Assembly: GCA_946894095.1 (NCBI GenBank)
Contig: OX335659.1
Coordinates: 7,199,501-7,263,500 of the forward strand
From: Incurvaria masculella
Taxonomy: Eukaryota > Arthropoda > Insecta > Lepidoptera > Incurvariidae
DNA length: 64,000 nucleotides
Reading direction: 5' to 3'
In this document: one piece after another, positions 35,091-45,649 of the stretch
Numbering within the stretch: position 1 is the first letter of the stretch
Layout of the letters: every line of letters begins with the position of its first letter
The notes under the pieces: model-generated
The model's input: only the letters and a program-made list of their open reading frames with translations
Databases searched by the model: none
What the model was told of the DNA's origin: nothing
Translations under genes and position numbers: made by a program

Positions 35091-35112
35091 ACTAGCTCCG
35101 CTCGGGTCAGTT
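35089..35112 (-). mobile_element. Helitron 3' end fragment
   Basis: ACTAGCTCCGCTCGGGTCAG is the reverse of the Helitron hairpin end with the GTACC spacer deleted. Confidence 0.55.
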
Positions 35113-35604
35113 TATTTTTGGACATTCACCAGTGCGGAGCTGGATGAAACTGAATTAAATGTCCTTTTCTGTACCCCTGACAGCGTGTACACAACATTTC
35201 ATTTGCTTATTTTCGCATTTATAAAATTAGTAGATGTTGTTAGCAAATAATATTGGCAAATAACACTAATGCTCTATGCTTCTATAAAAAAAATATGAGC
35301 TCGTATCAGTGACCTTATGATGTGCTCTAAATTGTCAAATGTAAGATGATTCATTTACGTATTTAAATCGATTTCGGTTGTTGAATTTAAAAAGGTCTTT
35401 ATAATCCGTACATTGGAATCTTCTTTGAATGTAGCCTTATTTGTCCGTGCGTGTGGAGGTTTTGGAAGCGTGTTTGAGCGCATGAATATAAAGAATGTGT
35501 CCGTTCATGCGTATGTTCGATGGCGTTATCGTTTCTCCAATGTAAAAGGCATTGCCGAATTTACTCTCCTCAAGTGTTTTTTCTGTAAATGAAAAAGGAC
35601 ACGC
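35113..35604. other. No gene recognised
   Basis: AT-rich; nothing seen. Confidence 0.35.
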
Positions 35605-35720
35605 ACTCACCTTTCCGTCGACGGCCATGGGCTGTCGAATTTTCAGGGGGGCTCCGAAAACCATGCCGCCTACCATGTTTGAAGGAATCCCAGATTGTAC
35701 TTTAATAGGCGAAATACATC
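35605..35720 (+). repeat. Interspersed repeat family I, copy 3
   Basis: CGACGGCCATGGGCTGTCGA, CAGGGGGGCTCCGAAAACCA, TGCC and CCCAGATTGTACTTTAATAG match the other copies. On the minus strand it reads as part of a 174-codon open frame that then runs into a SINE-A, so that frame is chimeric. Confidence 0.6.
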
Positions 35721-35819
35721 GGTTTATTTTGGAGGATATTTTGGTTCTAATACCAGGAAAGTCGACAGAGAATGGGTGCATATCGGACGATTGAATAGAC
35801 GGCTGGCCTGCTTTATACA

Positions 35820-36232
35820 GCTTCGGAGAGTAGCCTAGTGGCGCGGGGACTGGTCTAGCGAACCAGAGGTCTGGGTTCAATTCCTCGCCCCGATATGCAC
35901 TATTTTCTTTCCCTTTCTGAGTTCGGTAAGTGCATTTCGTCACGAATGCGAGCTGCTCCATGTTCCGGAATCCATGTAAAACTGTAGGTCCCCTTCCCCC
36001 GCTGGGTGGTAGGATTTAAGCCCGCCCGGGTTGGTACCATCGCATTGGATGAAAAGATGGTCGAAGCGGCAATGAAAAATTGTCCGTGTTTTCCATCCAG
36101 TTCAATGTAACCGTGCTCACAAAGGGAAGGTCCTGGCATGGCACCTAATTCCTTCGGGAATGTGGTGTATTGGGCTAATATCAATACGGTAGTTGTGTGG
36201 TATTAGCTATCATGAAATGTTGCATAAAAAAA
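35820..36232 (+). mobile_element. SINE-A, full length with tRNA-like head
   Basis: A-box-like AGAGTAGCCTAGTGGCGCGG, B-box-like TCTGGGTTCAATTCC, intact body and tail TGTTGCATAAAAAAAT. Confidence 0.87.
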
Positions 36233-36837
36233 TCTGTGTTAAAGGAAGAGCCCCTACATATCGACGCAATTAATTGGAGAGGCTTAAAATTCTGGTATAC
36301 CTTGGATTCGAAACAAAATGCACGTCCCAACGCTTTATTTTTCGAATCCAAGACTATAAGCAAATACTTTACCGATTTGTTCCACAGATGTTCAAAATCC
36401 TTCACGCTTCCTTGCAAAGCAGAAATGTTTCCAACTTAAAGTATACGTGATACGAAGCTCTGGAGACCGCACCCGATTTTTTTTCCAGGGTCTCTTCAAC
36501 TCTCACAACGAGGCGCCGCCTATCCTTCTCCACTTCAGCCCGGCTTGACAATCGATTTCGCCCAGGTTGAGCAAATAATTTATTTGTGAAAGAGGTTTGG
36601 TGACAGCACGGAAGGACGGCATTCACATGGCTTCGTTACGACGGCAAAGTGCGGAGTGCACAAACACTGGTTCAATATAAATCACCAATTAAGAACATGG
36701 TGTTTAATTCGTGATATAAAGGGTATAATGGCTGGTGAGATTACCACTAATAGGACAATCCTATAGGTTATAATATGAAGCAAGAAGATCCTAGTATATC
36801 TCAGTACATTGTCTCCGTTTCTATTGTTGTTTTGTAC
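36233..36837. other. No gene recognised
   Basis: Open frames on both strands overlap at 36181-36626 without a recognisable domain. Confidence 0.35.
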
Positions 36838-37388
36838 TTAAGGTGGTCCATCCCGCTCAACTCCCCATACAAACGGGGAAAGAAAATCACGCCCATATTT
36901 CTTGTCAGAGACCCCAAGTTTTACTCAAAATAGCTTTATTTGATCGAACTAGATGTCTGATGACCGTTGGCATTATATAATTGTGTTTGGTTTCTAAGTT
37001 ATGAGGTCCGAAAGTTCTAATTTTTCGCGCGTTTTATACAATAACTTTTGGAGGTGGATTACGTAATGAAAAAGTAAGAACATCTTGAAAAGATTAGTTA
37101 TCAGACATAGCTTATTTAATCAAGATTTATAATATATTTGGTATTTGTTAGATTTTTGACTACAGAGGTCGTGGTTTACTTTTAGCTATAAGTCGTTTTG
37201 TAATTAAAATTTTCGTAAATCTTATCAAATCATACACTATGCGCATTGTCTTTTTTGTGGACATGTTGCTTCTTCCTTATCACGGAGCCTGTCTTTTTCT
37301 TTGAAACAGAGAAGGTCCCAGAGCGCAACAGCACGGTTTTGTACCGTGCCCGCGAATGAGTTCGTCCCGCCGGGTTGGGCCACCTTAA
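36838..37388 (-). mobile_element. MITE family D, complete
   Basis: TTAAGGTGGTCCATCCCGCT at the left and GGTTGGGCCACCTTAA at the right form the inverted ends with terminal TTAA. The 551-bp interior contains the GCACGGTtttgtACCGTGC hairpin. No ORF. Confidence 0.9.
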
Positions 37389-38814
37389 CATAACTTGTAA
37401 ATTGAGGCAATCAAATCAAATTTAATTACTGTAACATCGCTGTCTTTATTATTTTAGCCAAATAACTGGCTAGTTGTTCAATCTTTGCATTTTTATTACT
37501 ATCGTTTAAGGCTGCAACAATTTTTAAAACGTGAAAAACATCAAACTAGTGTAATTTAAAAAGCAGGCCGTCAGTAGAGATCCGAGAAGCGCGGGAAAGA
37601 GATATATGGAAAGGTTTTGGAGACCCTACGTCGCAGAGGTGACTACTACTAACATAAATTAACTCACAAATACATTCATTCATAACTATACATGTTACTA
37701 TTAACACCTATAATACATATTATAAACTAGTCCAATCTTAAAAATCAAGCTTGAATTGTAATAGAAATAAAGGCAATGTTTATCAACCGACTTCAAAAAA
37801 GGAGGAGGTTCTCAATTCGTCTGTATATTTTTTTACGTGTATGTTACTCGATATCTCCGCAAATTGTCAACCGAAATAAAAAACATCTGTTTCTCATCAA
37901 TTAAATAGTTTTGGTCTCAGGGTTGGTCTCTTCATGAATTTTATTAAAGAATACTGGTCCTAAGTGTCCCACCCTTACTAAAAAAAAACTACTCAAAAAA
38001 TATTAAAAAGAAACAATTTTAAAAAACATTGAACCAACTTAAATCATGTTCAGTCCAAGTAATCTAATAATCTAATAATAAATAATATAAAGGGGAAAGT
38101 TTGTAATAATGGATGGATGGATGGATGGATGGATGGATGGATGGATGGATGTTTGTTACTCTTTCACGTAAAAACTACTGAATGGATTCTAATGAAACTT
38201 TACAATAATATAGCTTATACATCAGAATAACACATAGGCTACAATTTATGTGCCCATGGGCTTTAGAACTTTCACGGGGCTGCGAAAACGATGCCGGTAG
38301 CGATACTTCACACTAGGGGGAGAGGAGCCGGGGGCGGTGGCGGGGAGCGGCGGCGGGGGGAGGGCAGACGTCGTGACTGTTTGGTGTCCGTTTGGCGAAT
38401 TTTCAAGGCACTAGCGATTTGTAAAACTTAGTACATGTACATTTAACTACCCGGGAATTAGGATTGGCTAAATAGAATTCAGTTCCGCTTACGCTAAGAT
38501 GGGGCTGTCATACAAACTGCAATGCTATGCACGGCTCGGCTTTGCGGCGGCAGCGCTTACTTTTACTGAAGTACGGCTTGGTATTTCCTGCAACTTTAGG
38601 ACTACTTGGCATCACGCTAAATCGCCGGAGGAGCGACCAACAGAATAAAATCCTTGAGAACCAATTACTCGATTTAGATGTGCATTGTATCTACGTCTAG
38701 CCTGATTCTACTAAAAACTTATAGATTACATAATATAACGCTTCATTACCAGAAGGGTAAGTAGTGAGTCTTAAAGTCTTATAACATGCGAACCACTTAC
38801 CTGATTTATATGCG
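37389..38814. other. No gene; repeat scraps
   Basis: 37785-37870 is the reverse of the 'aaccgacttcaaa' repeat (AACCGACTTCAAAAAAGGAG). 38108-38152 is (ATGG)n. 38250-38330 is repeat family I, copy 4 (GGGGCTGCGAAAACGATGCC). The GC-rich 38310-38360 is a purine-rich run (GGCGGTGGCGGGGAGCGGCG). Confidence 0.45.
38108..38152. repeat. (ATGG)n microsatellite
   Basis: About ten perfect tandem copies of the tetranucleotide GGAT/ATGG. Confidence 0.95.
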
Positions 38815-38895
38815 TATTTTATCAATGTATAGCATCTCTGGGAGCAGTCAGGTTCGAGATAGGTTACTGTTTTCGATGTTGAGGCTGGCTGTGGG
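38815..38895 (+). mobile_element. 5S-like SINE head fragment
   Basis: CTCTGGGAGCAGTCAGGTTC, GAGATAGGTTACTGTTTTCG, ATGTTGAGGCTGGCTGTGG parallels the 5S-like head and its GAGGCTGGCCGTGG junction. Confidence 0.55.
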
Positions 38896-39059
38896 TTGGA
38901 GTCCACGCAAAACTTACCTACGATACACGTTACTTACTAGGTAAGCAATGTAGCAGTGAAAGTGCAGAAAGGTTCTCGCGGCAAATGTTTTTTTTAAATA
39001 GCCACCAAACGTCAACGAAGCTCTAAATGGGAATTATTGGATGTTTCTCATTAAATCAT

Positions 39060-39215
39060 GCTATTTCGGCTCGAACGATCTTGATTAAATTTGGTACATG
39101 GATACATTGTCCTGGACCAGTTTGACCCTATTTTGGACCAGTCATGTGGACTACTTTTTATCCATGAGATAATTTAGCCGACACTAACCCGAGCGGAGCC
39201 GGGTACCGCAGCTAG
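39060..39215 (+). mobile_element. Helitron 3' portion
   Basis: Body remnant (GATCTTGATTAAATTTGGTA) and intact end AACCCGAGCGGAGCCGGGTA, CCGCAGCTAG|T. Confidence 0.65.
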
Positions 39216-39233
39216 TGATATATAGTTTCATTC

Positions 39234-39334
39234 ATTCACACCCTTGAGTAGAAGGCGGTACAAAAGCACACCAAATGTATAATGGACCCCTTCTGTGCTT
39301 TTGTACCGCCTTCTACTTAATGGTGCGAGTGAAT
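39234..39334. repeat. 101-nt hairpin with 24-bp perfect stem core
   Basis: AGTAGAAGGCGGTACAAAAG, CACA pairs perfectly with TGTGCTTTTGTACCGCCTTC, TACT across a 23-nt loop, and outer bases pair imperfectly to ATTCAC/GTGAAT. It may be a small MITE; a precursor-like hairpin RNA is possible but unsupported. Confidence 0.6.
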
Positions 39335-39419
39335 TAAACCATTATTTAATACCTCTTAGTGCTTGAAGTCGGTTCAATGTTTTTTAAAACTCTTTTTTTA
39401 TAATAGTAGGCGTGAGAGT

Positions 39420-40200
39420 TTATTATGTAGGTTTCAGCGGTGGTGGTAACTGAGGCGACGACATTCCGGCGGAGGCGGCGTGGTGTCGGCGGCAGCGGTG
39501 GCGGCGGCTGCGATGCTCGCTACGTGAGCGGCATAGAGTGGATGCGGGTCGCTTCGATATACCGATACAATCATGTTGGCGATCATCGAATAACCACTGG
39601 TAATGCATTAGAGCTTACTACTAAGTAATCGTGGGACGAGAAATGAGAAATGGGTTCTTATAACTGTTACTAGTGTAAAAACGAAGTATTCATTTTACGC
39701 CGAGCAGTATGGCCGCTACAAATTTCTTGTAGCGCACTGGATCGCGCACGCGGCGCGCCAAAGAAAGCCCGTAGGTTGCGAGCCGTCTAGACGCAACGAC
39801 CCGCCAGCCGCGACTGTATCGCTCGCGCAATGGCGGGCGGCAGTAGCTGTAACGTCGGTTGAGGCTTGGACCCGGCGACTCTCGTAACTGGAGTTGCGGC
39901 AAAGATAATACTAATAATTACTTCGTTGCGGCTTGTAGCCGGCGACTCTCGCAACTGGGGTTGCGAGAGTCGCCGGCTAAAAAAAAAGAGAAGAAGAGAA
40001 GGAGAGGGAGTTTTTTTTCATTTTTTTTTGCAACAGTTTCCGCAAACGGCTATCGGCATCAGCAATAACAGTTACAAACGTTTCCGAAGACCAGTGGAAA
40101 CGCCCACGACTACTACTAAGACGTGGAGCGCAGCGACTTCTCCGAACTCTTTGTACTAATAATGCGCTAGAGCTTACTACTAAGAACATAAAATTGCTAC
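39420..40200. other. GC-rich island with direct repeats and a strong hairpin
   Basis: TTAGAGCTTACTACTAAG-type sequence occurs at 39609-39626 and 40167-40184, bracketing about 560 bp. 39937-39978 is a perfect 18-bp stem (AGCCGGCGACTCTCGCAA) with a CTGGGG loop, and an imperfect relative lies at 39868-39898. Open frames on both strands are low in complexity. No exon is supported. Confidence 0.5.
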
Positions 40201-40427
40201 GTGACAAGGGTTACCACAATGTTTTTTTTATATCGATGGTTACCACCTTTAAAATTTAAAAGACGTTAGAAAAAGCAGATTTATACAAAAAAGTCCTGAC
40301 ATTTTCCCTTTCTCGCGGTTTGAGCTGTGCGCTTTTGTTGCTTGCACAGCACAATTTGAAAAATGTTTTATGCTTTTTTTTAAAAAAATTGTAATTCATG
40401 ATAATAATATTTTCAGCAATGACATAT

Positions 40428-41872
40428 TATTATTATTATTATTATTATTCTTATTATTAAATTTTATATACACTAGCAGCTACAAGCTGATGCGTGTATT
40501 TTAATTATTGAGTGCACTGTATTAATATTTTTGCAAGTAAAGTTTTTTTTGTAAGTTTAGTTTTTATTTATTGCTTCTCGTTTTTGATATTTGTCCAATT
40601 TGTTTTTAAAACTGTTCACTGAGTTAGCACTTATCACTTCTTCTGGCAATTTATTCCAAGTGTCAACAACTCTGTTAGATAGGAAGTGCTTTCTCGGGTT
40701 TGAAGTAGTATTATTGCGGTTAAGTTTCAAGGAGTGTCCTCGAAGTCTCTCATTGGTATTTTTTGTATACATTGATTTAAGACTCGGTACATCGCAGTGT
40801 TCAGTCAGGATTTTGTAGGTCTCAATTAGGTCTCCTCGCTGCCTTCTTTTTTCCAATGTAGTAAGACCAAGAGTGTCAAGGCGGTCTTCATATGATTTGT
40901 GCCTGAGGAACAACACCATTTTTGTTGCGCGTCTCTGAACCTTTTCCAATATATCTATATCCTTTTTTTAAGTAGGGGCTCCATACTTGATATGCATACT
41001 CCAGGAGGGGACGTACATATGACTTGTAGAGCTTAAGAAACAGGTCAATGTTTATGCAGGAAAAGGATTTCCGAATCATATAAAGCAGTGAATTTGCTCT
41101 CTTAACCACTTCGATTATATGGTTATCCCATTTGAGGTCATTGGACACCGTTACGCCGAGATCGACCTGTGAGGAAACTGCATTCAAGGGGATTCCATCG
41201 ATGGAGTATTGAAGGTGAGGATTTTTGGGGCCTATGTGCAGCACAGTGCATTTGTCTGCATTTAAGGAGAGCAGCCAGTCTTTGGTCCACTGAACGGTGC
41301 GGTCCAGATTGTTCTGGATTACTTGGTGACTTATGATTGGGTCCCCGAAGAATTTGGTGTCATCAGCAAATAGTGTAAAGGAGAGTTCCATTACAGCTTT
41401 TAGGTCTGTAAGAAATAAGCTAAATGCGACGGGGCCGATCACCGAACCCTGCGGTACACCGCTCAAGACATTGTATGCCTCCGATTGTTGCTCGCCTACT
41501 CGTACACGGAATTTCCTGTTAGATAGAAAGTCCTCAATCCACGAAAGAAGTTTCCCTCGTAATCCAAAGTGTTCTAATTTATAAATTAAACGTTTTATTG
41601 GGACACGGTCAAATGCCTTCTCATAGTCCAAATAGATTACGTCGATCGAGTTCCGCTCATTCCACTCACTGGTCCATTTGTCTACACAAGTAAGGAGGTT
41701 TCTCACGGTCGAACGTCTGGGTACAAAGCCATGTTGCTCCTCGATTATGACATTTTCAAGTGATAAGAATATCCTTATTTTTTCTGTTATGATTTTTTCC
41801 ATTGTTTTGCAAATAATGCTTGTTAGGCTAATAGGTCGGTAGTTGGAAGCGGATAACTTGTCACCTTTATAT
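40428..41872 (-). pseudogene. LINE of the CR1/L2/Rex1 group, 5'-truncated, one frameshift
   Basis: Minus strand. The reading opens at 41872 with SASNYRPISLTS (RT motif 1), then EEQHGFVPRRST, YLDYEKAFDRV (first catalytic Asp), SGVPQGSVIGPVAF, and FADDTKFFG (catalytic DD). Thumb-like SYVRPLLEYAYQVWSPY follows. A run of seven A's near 40970 shifts the frame. The second frame carries EKVQRRATKM, YEDRLDTLGLTTLEKRRQRG and a C-terminus ending at 40557. The VQRRATK...RRxRGDLIE series is characteristic of the CR1/L2/Rex1 group. No endonuclease domain remains. The 3' UTR ends in (AAT)n at 40428-40462. Apart from the frameshift the copy is well preserved, suggesting a fairly recent insertion. Confidence 0.9.
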
Positions 41873-41879
41873 TAAGTGA

Positions 41880-42001
41880 AGAATTAATTTATTTCTTTAA
41901 TTAATGTGTCCTTGCTTTACGGTAGATTATACATACATTTATATCACATTCCTTGGAATAAGAGATTTACCTGCTTAGTACGAAGAAGTATATTTACTTA
42001 A
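41880..42001 (-). repeat. tRNA-Leu-like SINE tail fragment
   Basis: TTAATTAATGTGTCCTTGCT, TACGGTAGATTATACATACA, CACATTCCTTGGAATAAGAG to AAGTATATTTAC matches the right arm of the foldback at 13992-14272. It abuts the truncated 5' end of the LINE. Confidence 0.72.
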
Positions 42002-42114
42002 TAACCGACGGCCTTTTAATGCAAAGATTTTCATAGAGCACCTGCAGAGTATCAATTTCAGTAACGGAAAGTAGAGTAATTCCAAAGCTGGCTGGTCATT
42101 TGTAATTTATCGGA

Positions 42115-42190
42115 GGAATCGTAGAGCATGTATGAAAATATGTATGTCAGTAGAGAAAGCGAAAGAAGAGTCTGTGACCGAACCGTATTG
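42115..42190 (+). pseudogene. LINE C-terminal scrap
   Basis: Encodes RNRRACMKICMSVEKAKE, matching the end of the open frame at 32600-32890. Confidence 0.5.
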
Positions 42191-42389
42191 AGCTTAATCA
42201 TAGCTACTTACCCCTCAGGGGAACTGGCGTAATGGTGTGTGGGGAATGTAGGTATAAAACTAGAAATAAACAAAGAATCTCACTCAACTACATTTCCCCC
42301 CGTTTCCCTCTATTACAGGAAACACATTGGAATCTTCACAAGTAAAGAAGCTCAGAAACGAACTCAAAAGAACTATAAAATAACATAAA

Positions 42390-42610
42390 AAACCGGCCAA
42401 GTGCGAGTCGGACTCGCACACGAATGTTACCTATTTGTTTTTATAGCGGCAAAATAAATACATAATCTGCGAAAATTTCAGCTTCCTATCTGTTACGGTT
42501 CATGAGATACAGCCCTGTGACAGACGGACGGACGGACGGACGGACGGAGGGACAGCGGAGGCTTATTAATAGGGTTCCGTTTTTACCCTTTGGGTACGGA
42601 ACCCTAAAAA
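42390..42610 (+). mobile_element. Lepidopteran interspersed repeat C, copy 2
   Basis: AAACCGGCCAAGTGCGAGTC, GGACTCGCACACGAA (self-complementary GCGAGTCGGACTCGC) to CTTTGGGTACGGAACCCTAA, with (GGAC)n inside. Confidence 0.85.
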
Positions 42611-42721
42611 GTGCATAAAGTAAAAATATAAAATCATAATAATGCACATAAAGAACCTAAGTTGAATTTAAGTTGACAGTAGACACATTGTTGAGAAAAA
42701 ACATTCAATAAGTTAACATCG

Positions 42722-42985
42722 TCGCAAATACAAGATGTTCCATGGTTCGGTATCTGTAGGTGCTCTTCCCATTCTAGGTGGTAGGATTAAGGCCCACCCG
42801 GGTTGGTACCGTTGCATTGGATGCAATGGTGATCGAAGCGGCAATGAAAAATTCTACCTGTTTTCCATCCAGTTCGACGTAGCCGTGACAATAAGGGAAG
42901 GTCCTGGCATGGCACATAAATGCTACGGGAATGCAGTTTGCTGGACTAATATCATGACGGTGGGTTTTGTCCAGTTACATTAAAT
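42722..42985 (+). mobile_element. SINE-A, 5'-truncated
   Basis: Starts at GATGTTCCATGGTTCGG and continues through CCCGGGTTGGTACCGTTGCA to GGTCCTGGCATGGCACATAA. The tail is replaced by TTTTGTCCAGTTACATTAAA. Confidence 0.78.
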
Positions 42986-43098
42986 TTCATTATAATAATA
43001 ATAACCATTTATTGGATGAAGGAGACATAAGTATACAGAAAAACAAAAGAACAGTAAAATATACAATGCAGAGTACATTTCTGAAAAGAGAAATATAT

Positions 43099-43117
43099 AT
43101 ATATATATATATATATC
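43099..43117. repeat. (AT)n microsatellite
   Basis: About nine tandem AT dinucleotides. Confidence 0.9.
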
Positions 43118-43416
43118 TACTTAAGCAATACAATAAAAAACATATCATAAATGCTAGCTACCTACTGCATACTTTCCTTTATCTTCAGATGGTTAGTTAC
43201 GAACTTGGAAATTCGTCACAGAATTAACGACATCGAGTGTCGTTTCAGAGCAGTAAATGTTTAAATCGTCTTCAAGTTCACCCGATGCCTTTGACGGCGG
43301 CGAACGACTGGCAACCCTCGAAGGCGGCAGAGTGCGTCCGTGTTGACAAAGTCCTCCGGAGCCCGCCGCCGCGGTCGGTGGCGGGATGTTTACCCGCGTC
43401 ACGTGGCGCCACTTAC

Positions 43417-43575
43417 CGGACCGAGGCTCTCGAAGCCGTGCCGCGAGGCCAGCTCGCGCGCCTCCGCCGCGCCCGCGGCCCGCTTCAGCCGCACCAGGAA
43501 CGAGTTGGTGAACACCTCGCGGGTGGCGCTCGCCGCCAGGACCAGCAGCGCCGCTGCCGCGCATCTCGCCAACAT
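43417..43575 (-). CDS. amon: Prohormone convertase 2 (amontillado-like), first coding exon
   Basis: PC2 is a subtilisin-like endoprotease that cleaves prohormones at dibasic sites in the regulated secretory pathway of neuroendocrine cells. This exon encodes 53 residues. Residues 1-18 (MLARCAAAALLVLAASAT) are a signal peptide: one Arg followed by a hydrophobic core and small residues. After it comes EVFTNSFLVRLKR, the first strand of the PC2 pro-domain, then EARELASRHGFESLGP, matching the conserved RHGF...GP segment of insect PC2. The exon ends at a perfect donor (CCG|GTAAGT) in phase 0. The ATG at 43573-43575 is chosen because it puts the signal peptide at the N-terminus; an in-frame upstream ATG at 43693-43695 would add 40 Arg-rich residues that would bury it. 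Later exons (end of pro-domain, catalytic domain) were not found at 1-43416, implying a long first intron or loss of the locus beyond. Furin and PC1-type proteases are the alternatives; the FTNSFLVRL wording favours PC2. Confidence 0.82.
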
Positions 43576-43770
43576 GTTCTCTCGGCGGCCGACGACGGCT
43601 GACTGGCGAGCCGCGCTCCCTCGCCTCTTGACGTCACCGCGGAGTATCGAGCGGGGGCGCGCGCATGCGCACCCGAAGCGCTCGCCGGCCGCCATCGAAG
43701 CGCCAAAGTATGGAAAGTTGCGATAGGCAGAAAGCCGTCGATAGCCAACTTCGGTGGCGGTGTCGAGTCG
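43576..43770 (-). promoter_or_regulatory. GC-rich promoter region of the PC2-like gene
   Basis: Directly upstream of the first coding exon. It holds a perfect palindromic CRE, TGACGTCA (43629-43636, 54 bp before the ATG), and CGCGCGCATGCGCACC with the core GCGCATGCGC (43661-43670), an NRF1/erect-wing-type site. GCCGCCATC near 43688-43696 resembles a YY1/Pho site. There is no TATA box. An initiator-like CCAGTCAG (minus strand, about 43600-43607) is a weak start-site candidate. Role in transcription is inferred from position and motif only. Confidence 0.5.
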
Positions 43771-44644
43771 AGACAGGGTTAGCTGTCTGGGATATGTTCA
43801 CATTAATTTTCCCACTCTTCTAAAAACAAATTTTAATGTCTACTCCAAATTTCGATAAAGGAATATACATTCGCACCCGCTACTAGATACCTATATTTTG
43901 ATATAGCCAATCCGACACGATCAGGGGACCAATTCTGGGAATTCCGAGTTGATACATCAGGAGTGTTCGAACGAGACGAACTCACTTTCACATTACTTTG
44001 CTATTCTGGTTATCGATCGCAGCACCACACCGAGTGGCACGAAATGAAACATTTCCATGTGTTTCCGAATTCAGCGCTAAAGAAATATTCCATATCCAGT
44101 TCCATAAGCGATTCGTAAATGGACCATAAATTTACAGATTCAGCGAGGATTCAGGAGCGTGTATTCCGTTTGTAAATTGATTAGCGCAATAATTTTCCCC
44201 CCGCAGTTTCGCGCCCTCCCACGCTGAAGCACCGGCGTTTTGAAATACTTCCGGGTAAACATTGATTTAACAAGGAATTTATTCGGTTAGTCATCAATTA
44301 ATCCTAACCTTTATGTAGTTCAAATTATCATCCCTTAGTGACTATTCGTTGGGCTGAAAAAAACTGTTGTTGTTCAGAGGGCGGTCGATCCCTGCCAGCG
44401 AGCATGGACGGATGGAAGTAGAAACTCCAAACTCGTTTGTATGGGGTCGGCGTAGCCACTTGTACATACAAACATTGTAGCGCCGCGCCGAGTGACTTCT
44501 ATTACGAATTCGCTTGCTACCGATTTTCTCGAATTCCAACGACACTTCGCAGGACGCTATTTATTTCAACGATCATTCGATGTTGCGCGTCACGAACTAG
44601 CTACAGGGCCCGTATTCCCAGTTGTCACCTGAGCCGGTAGTCTA
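43771..44644. other. No gene recognised
   Basis: Mixed-composition DNA upstream of the PC2-like promoter. No repeat family or exon identified. Confidence 0.4.
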
Positions 44645-45310
44645 AGTTGTCACCTAAATTGGCGTTACGGCAAACCGATCGACTGGCGTTTTCAAATGTA
44701 TGGAGAAATTGATGAGCGCGCGCAGCGGGCGTTAAGCGAACTAACATTTGCGAGTCCGAGCTTGATTTGACAGCTTACTCAACGTTGCCGTAAATACGTC
44801 GACGTTGCCGTTTACGTCCACTCCGCGTTTTCATACAAATCGGAAGTCCGCGTTTGAATTTGACAGCTTGAAGAAGTAAAACCACAGAATATCTAGTAAA
44901 AACTTGTATGGAGTTTGGAGAAAACGCCAGTCGATCGGTTTGCCGTAAACGCCAATTTCGGTGAGAACTCAGACTGCCCACTCTGAATTGGCGATTACGC
45001 CAAACCGATCGACTGGCATTTTCAAATGTGTGGAGAAATTGAGGAGCGCGCGCAGTGGGCGTTAAGCGAACTAACATTTGCGAGTCCGAGCTTGATTTGA
45101 CAGCTTACTCATCGTCGGCGTAAATACGTCGACGCTGCCGTTCACGCCGACTCCGCGTTTTCATACAAATCGGAAGTCCGAGTTTGACTTTGACAGCTTG
45201 AAGAAGTAAAACCACAGAATAAGTAGTAAACATTTGTTTGCGGTTTGAAGTTTTTACGTAACTTCGAAGTTCCGTAAACGCCAATTTAGGTGAGAACTCA
45301 GACTGACCAC
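44645..45310 (+). mobile_element. MITE family G, two copies in tandem
   Basis: Copy 1 about 44645-44970, copy 2 about 44985-45310. Each starts with an ATTGGCG(T/A)TTACG block and CCGATCGACTGGC and ends in GTAAACGCCAATTT, GGTGAGAACTCAGACTG, partly inverted to the start. Internal landmarks are TTGCCGTAAATACGTCGACG and AAGAAGTAAAACCACAGAAT. Confidence 0.8.
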
Positions 45311-45649
45311 TCAGTTAGACGTTTTGCACTAATCGCTACTCCCCTCATTCCGTGCTGACGCCTGCACGTGCTCTTGCAAAGTACATAGACTGTTGATGCG
45401 GACTGCATTGGGCATGTAATAGTGGGAATATACCTGCTGTCATCAAAATTATATCTTCCCTAATTTAAATTAAATTCTAACCTAACCTAACGTAACCTTT
45501 CATCGTGCTGCTTTAGCAAAATGAATGTACGAGTACTGATTTCGACTTAAAAAATACCGTTAAATTGAGGAAAACGTTAATGTGCATTTTAATCGGAGTT
45601 ACATCCATGTTAAGCAACACTGGGCGCGATCCATATGATCTGGTATGTT
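45311..45649. other. No gene; short CCTAA run
   Basis: 45478-45498 is TAACCTAACCTAACGTAACC, an imperfect telomere-type run. 45604-45650 resembles the 5S-like SINE head (TTAAGCAACACTGGGCGCGA). Confidence 0.45.

Noticed and set aside
35437..35961. A 174-codon minus-strand protein gene
   Set aside because: The frame runs from SINE-A sequence into repeat family I. It is a chimera of two unrelated repeats.
38108..38152. CRISPR-like direct repeats
   Set aside because: It is a simple tetranucleotide microsatellite without spacers, and the genome is eukaryotic.
43237..43748. Plus-strand open frames over the PC2 exon (for example 43237-43602 and 43340-43726)
   Set aside because: They are antisense shadows of a GC-rich coding exon and its promoter and have Arg/Ala-biased composition.
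44775..45077. A 100-codon minus-strand ORF
   Set aside because: It lies entirely within MITE family G. A similar frame reappears at 52658-52879 only because the MITE is repeated.
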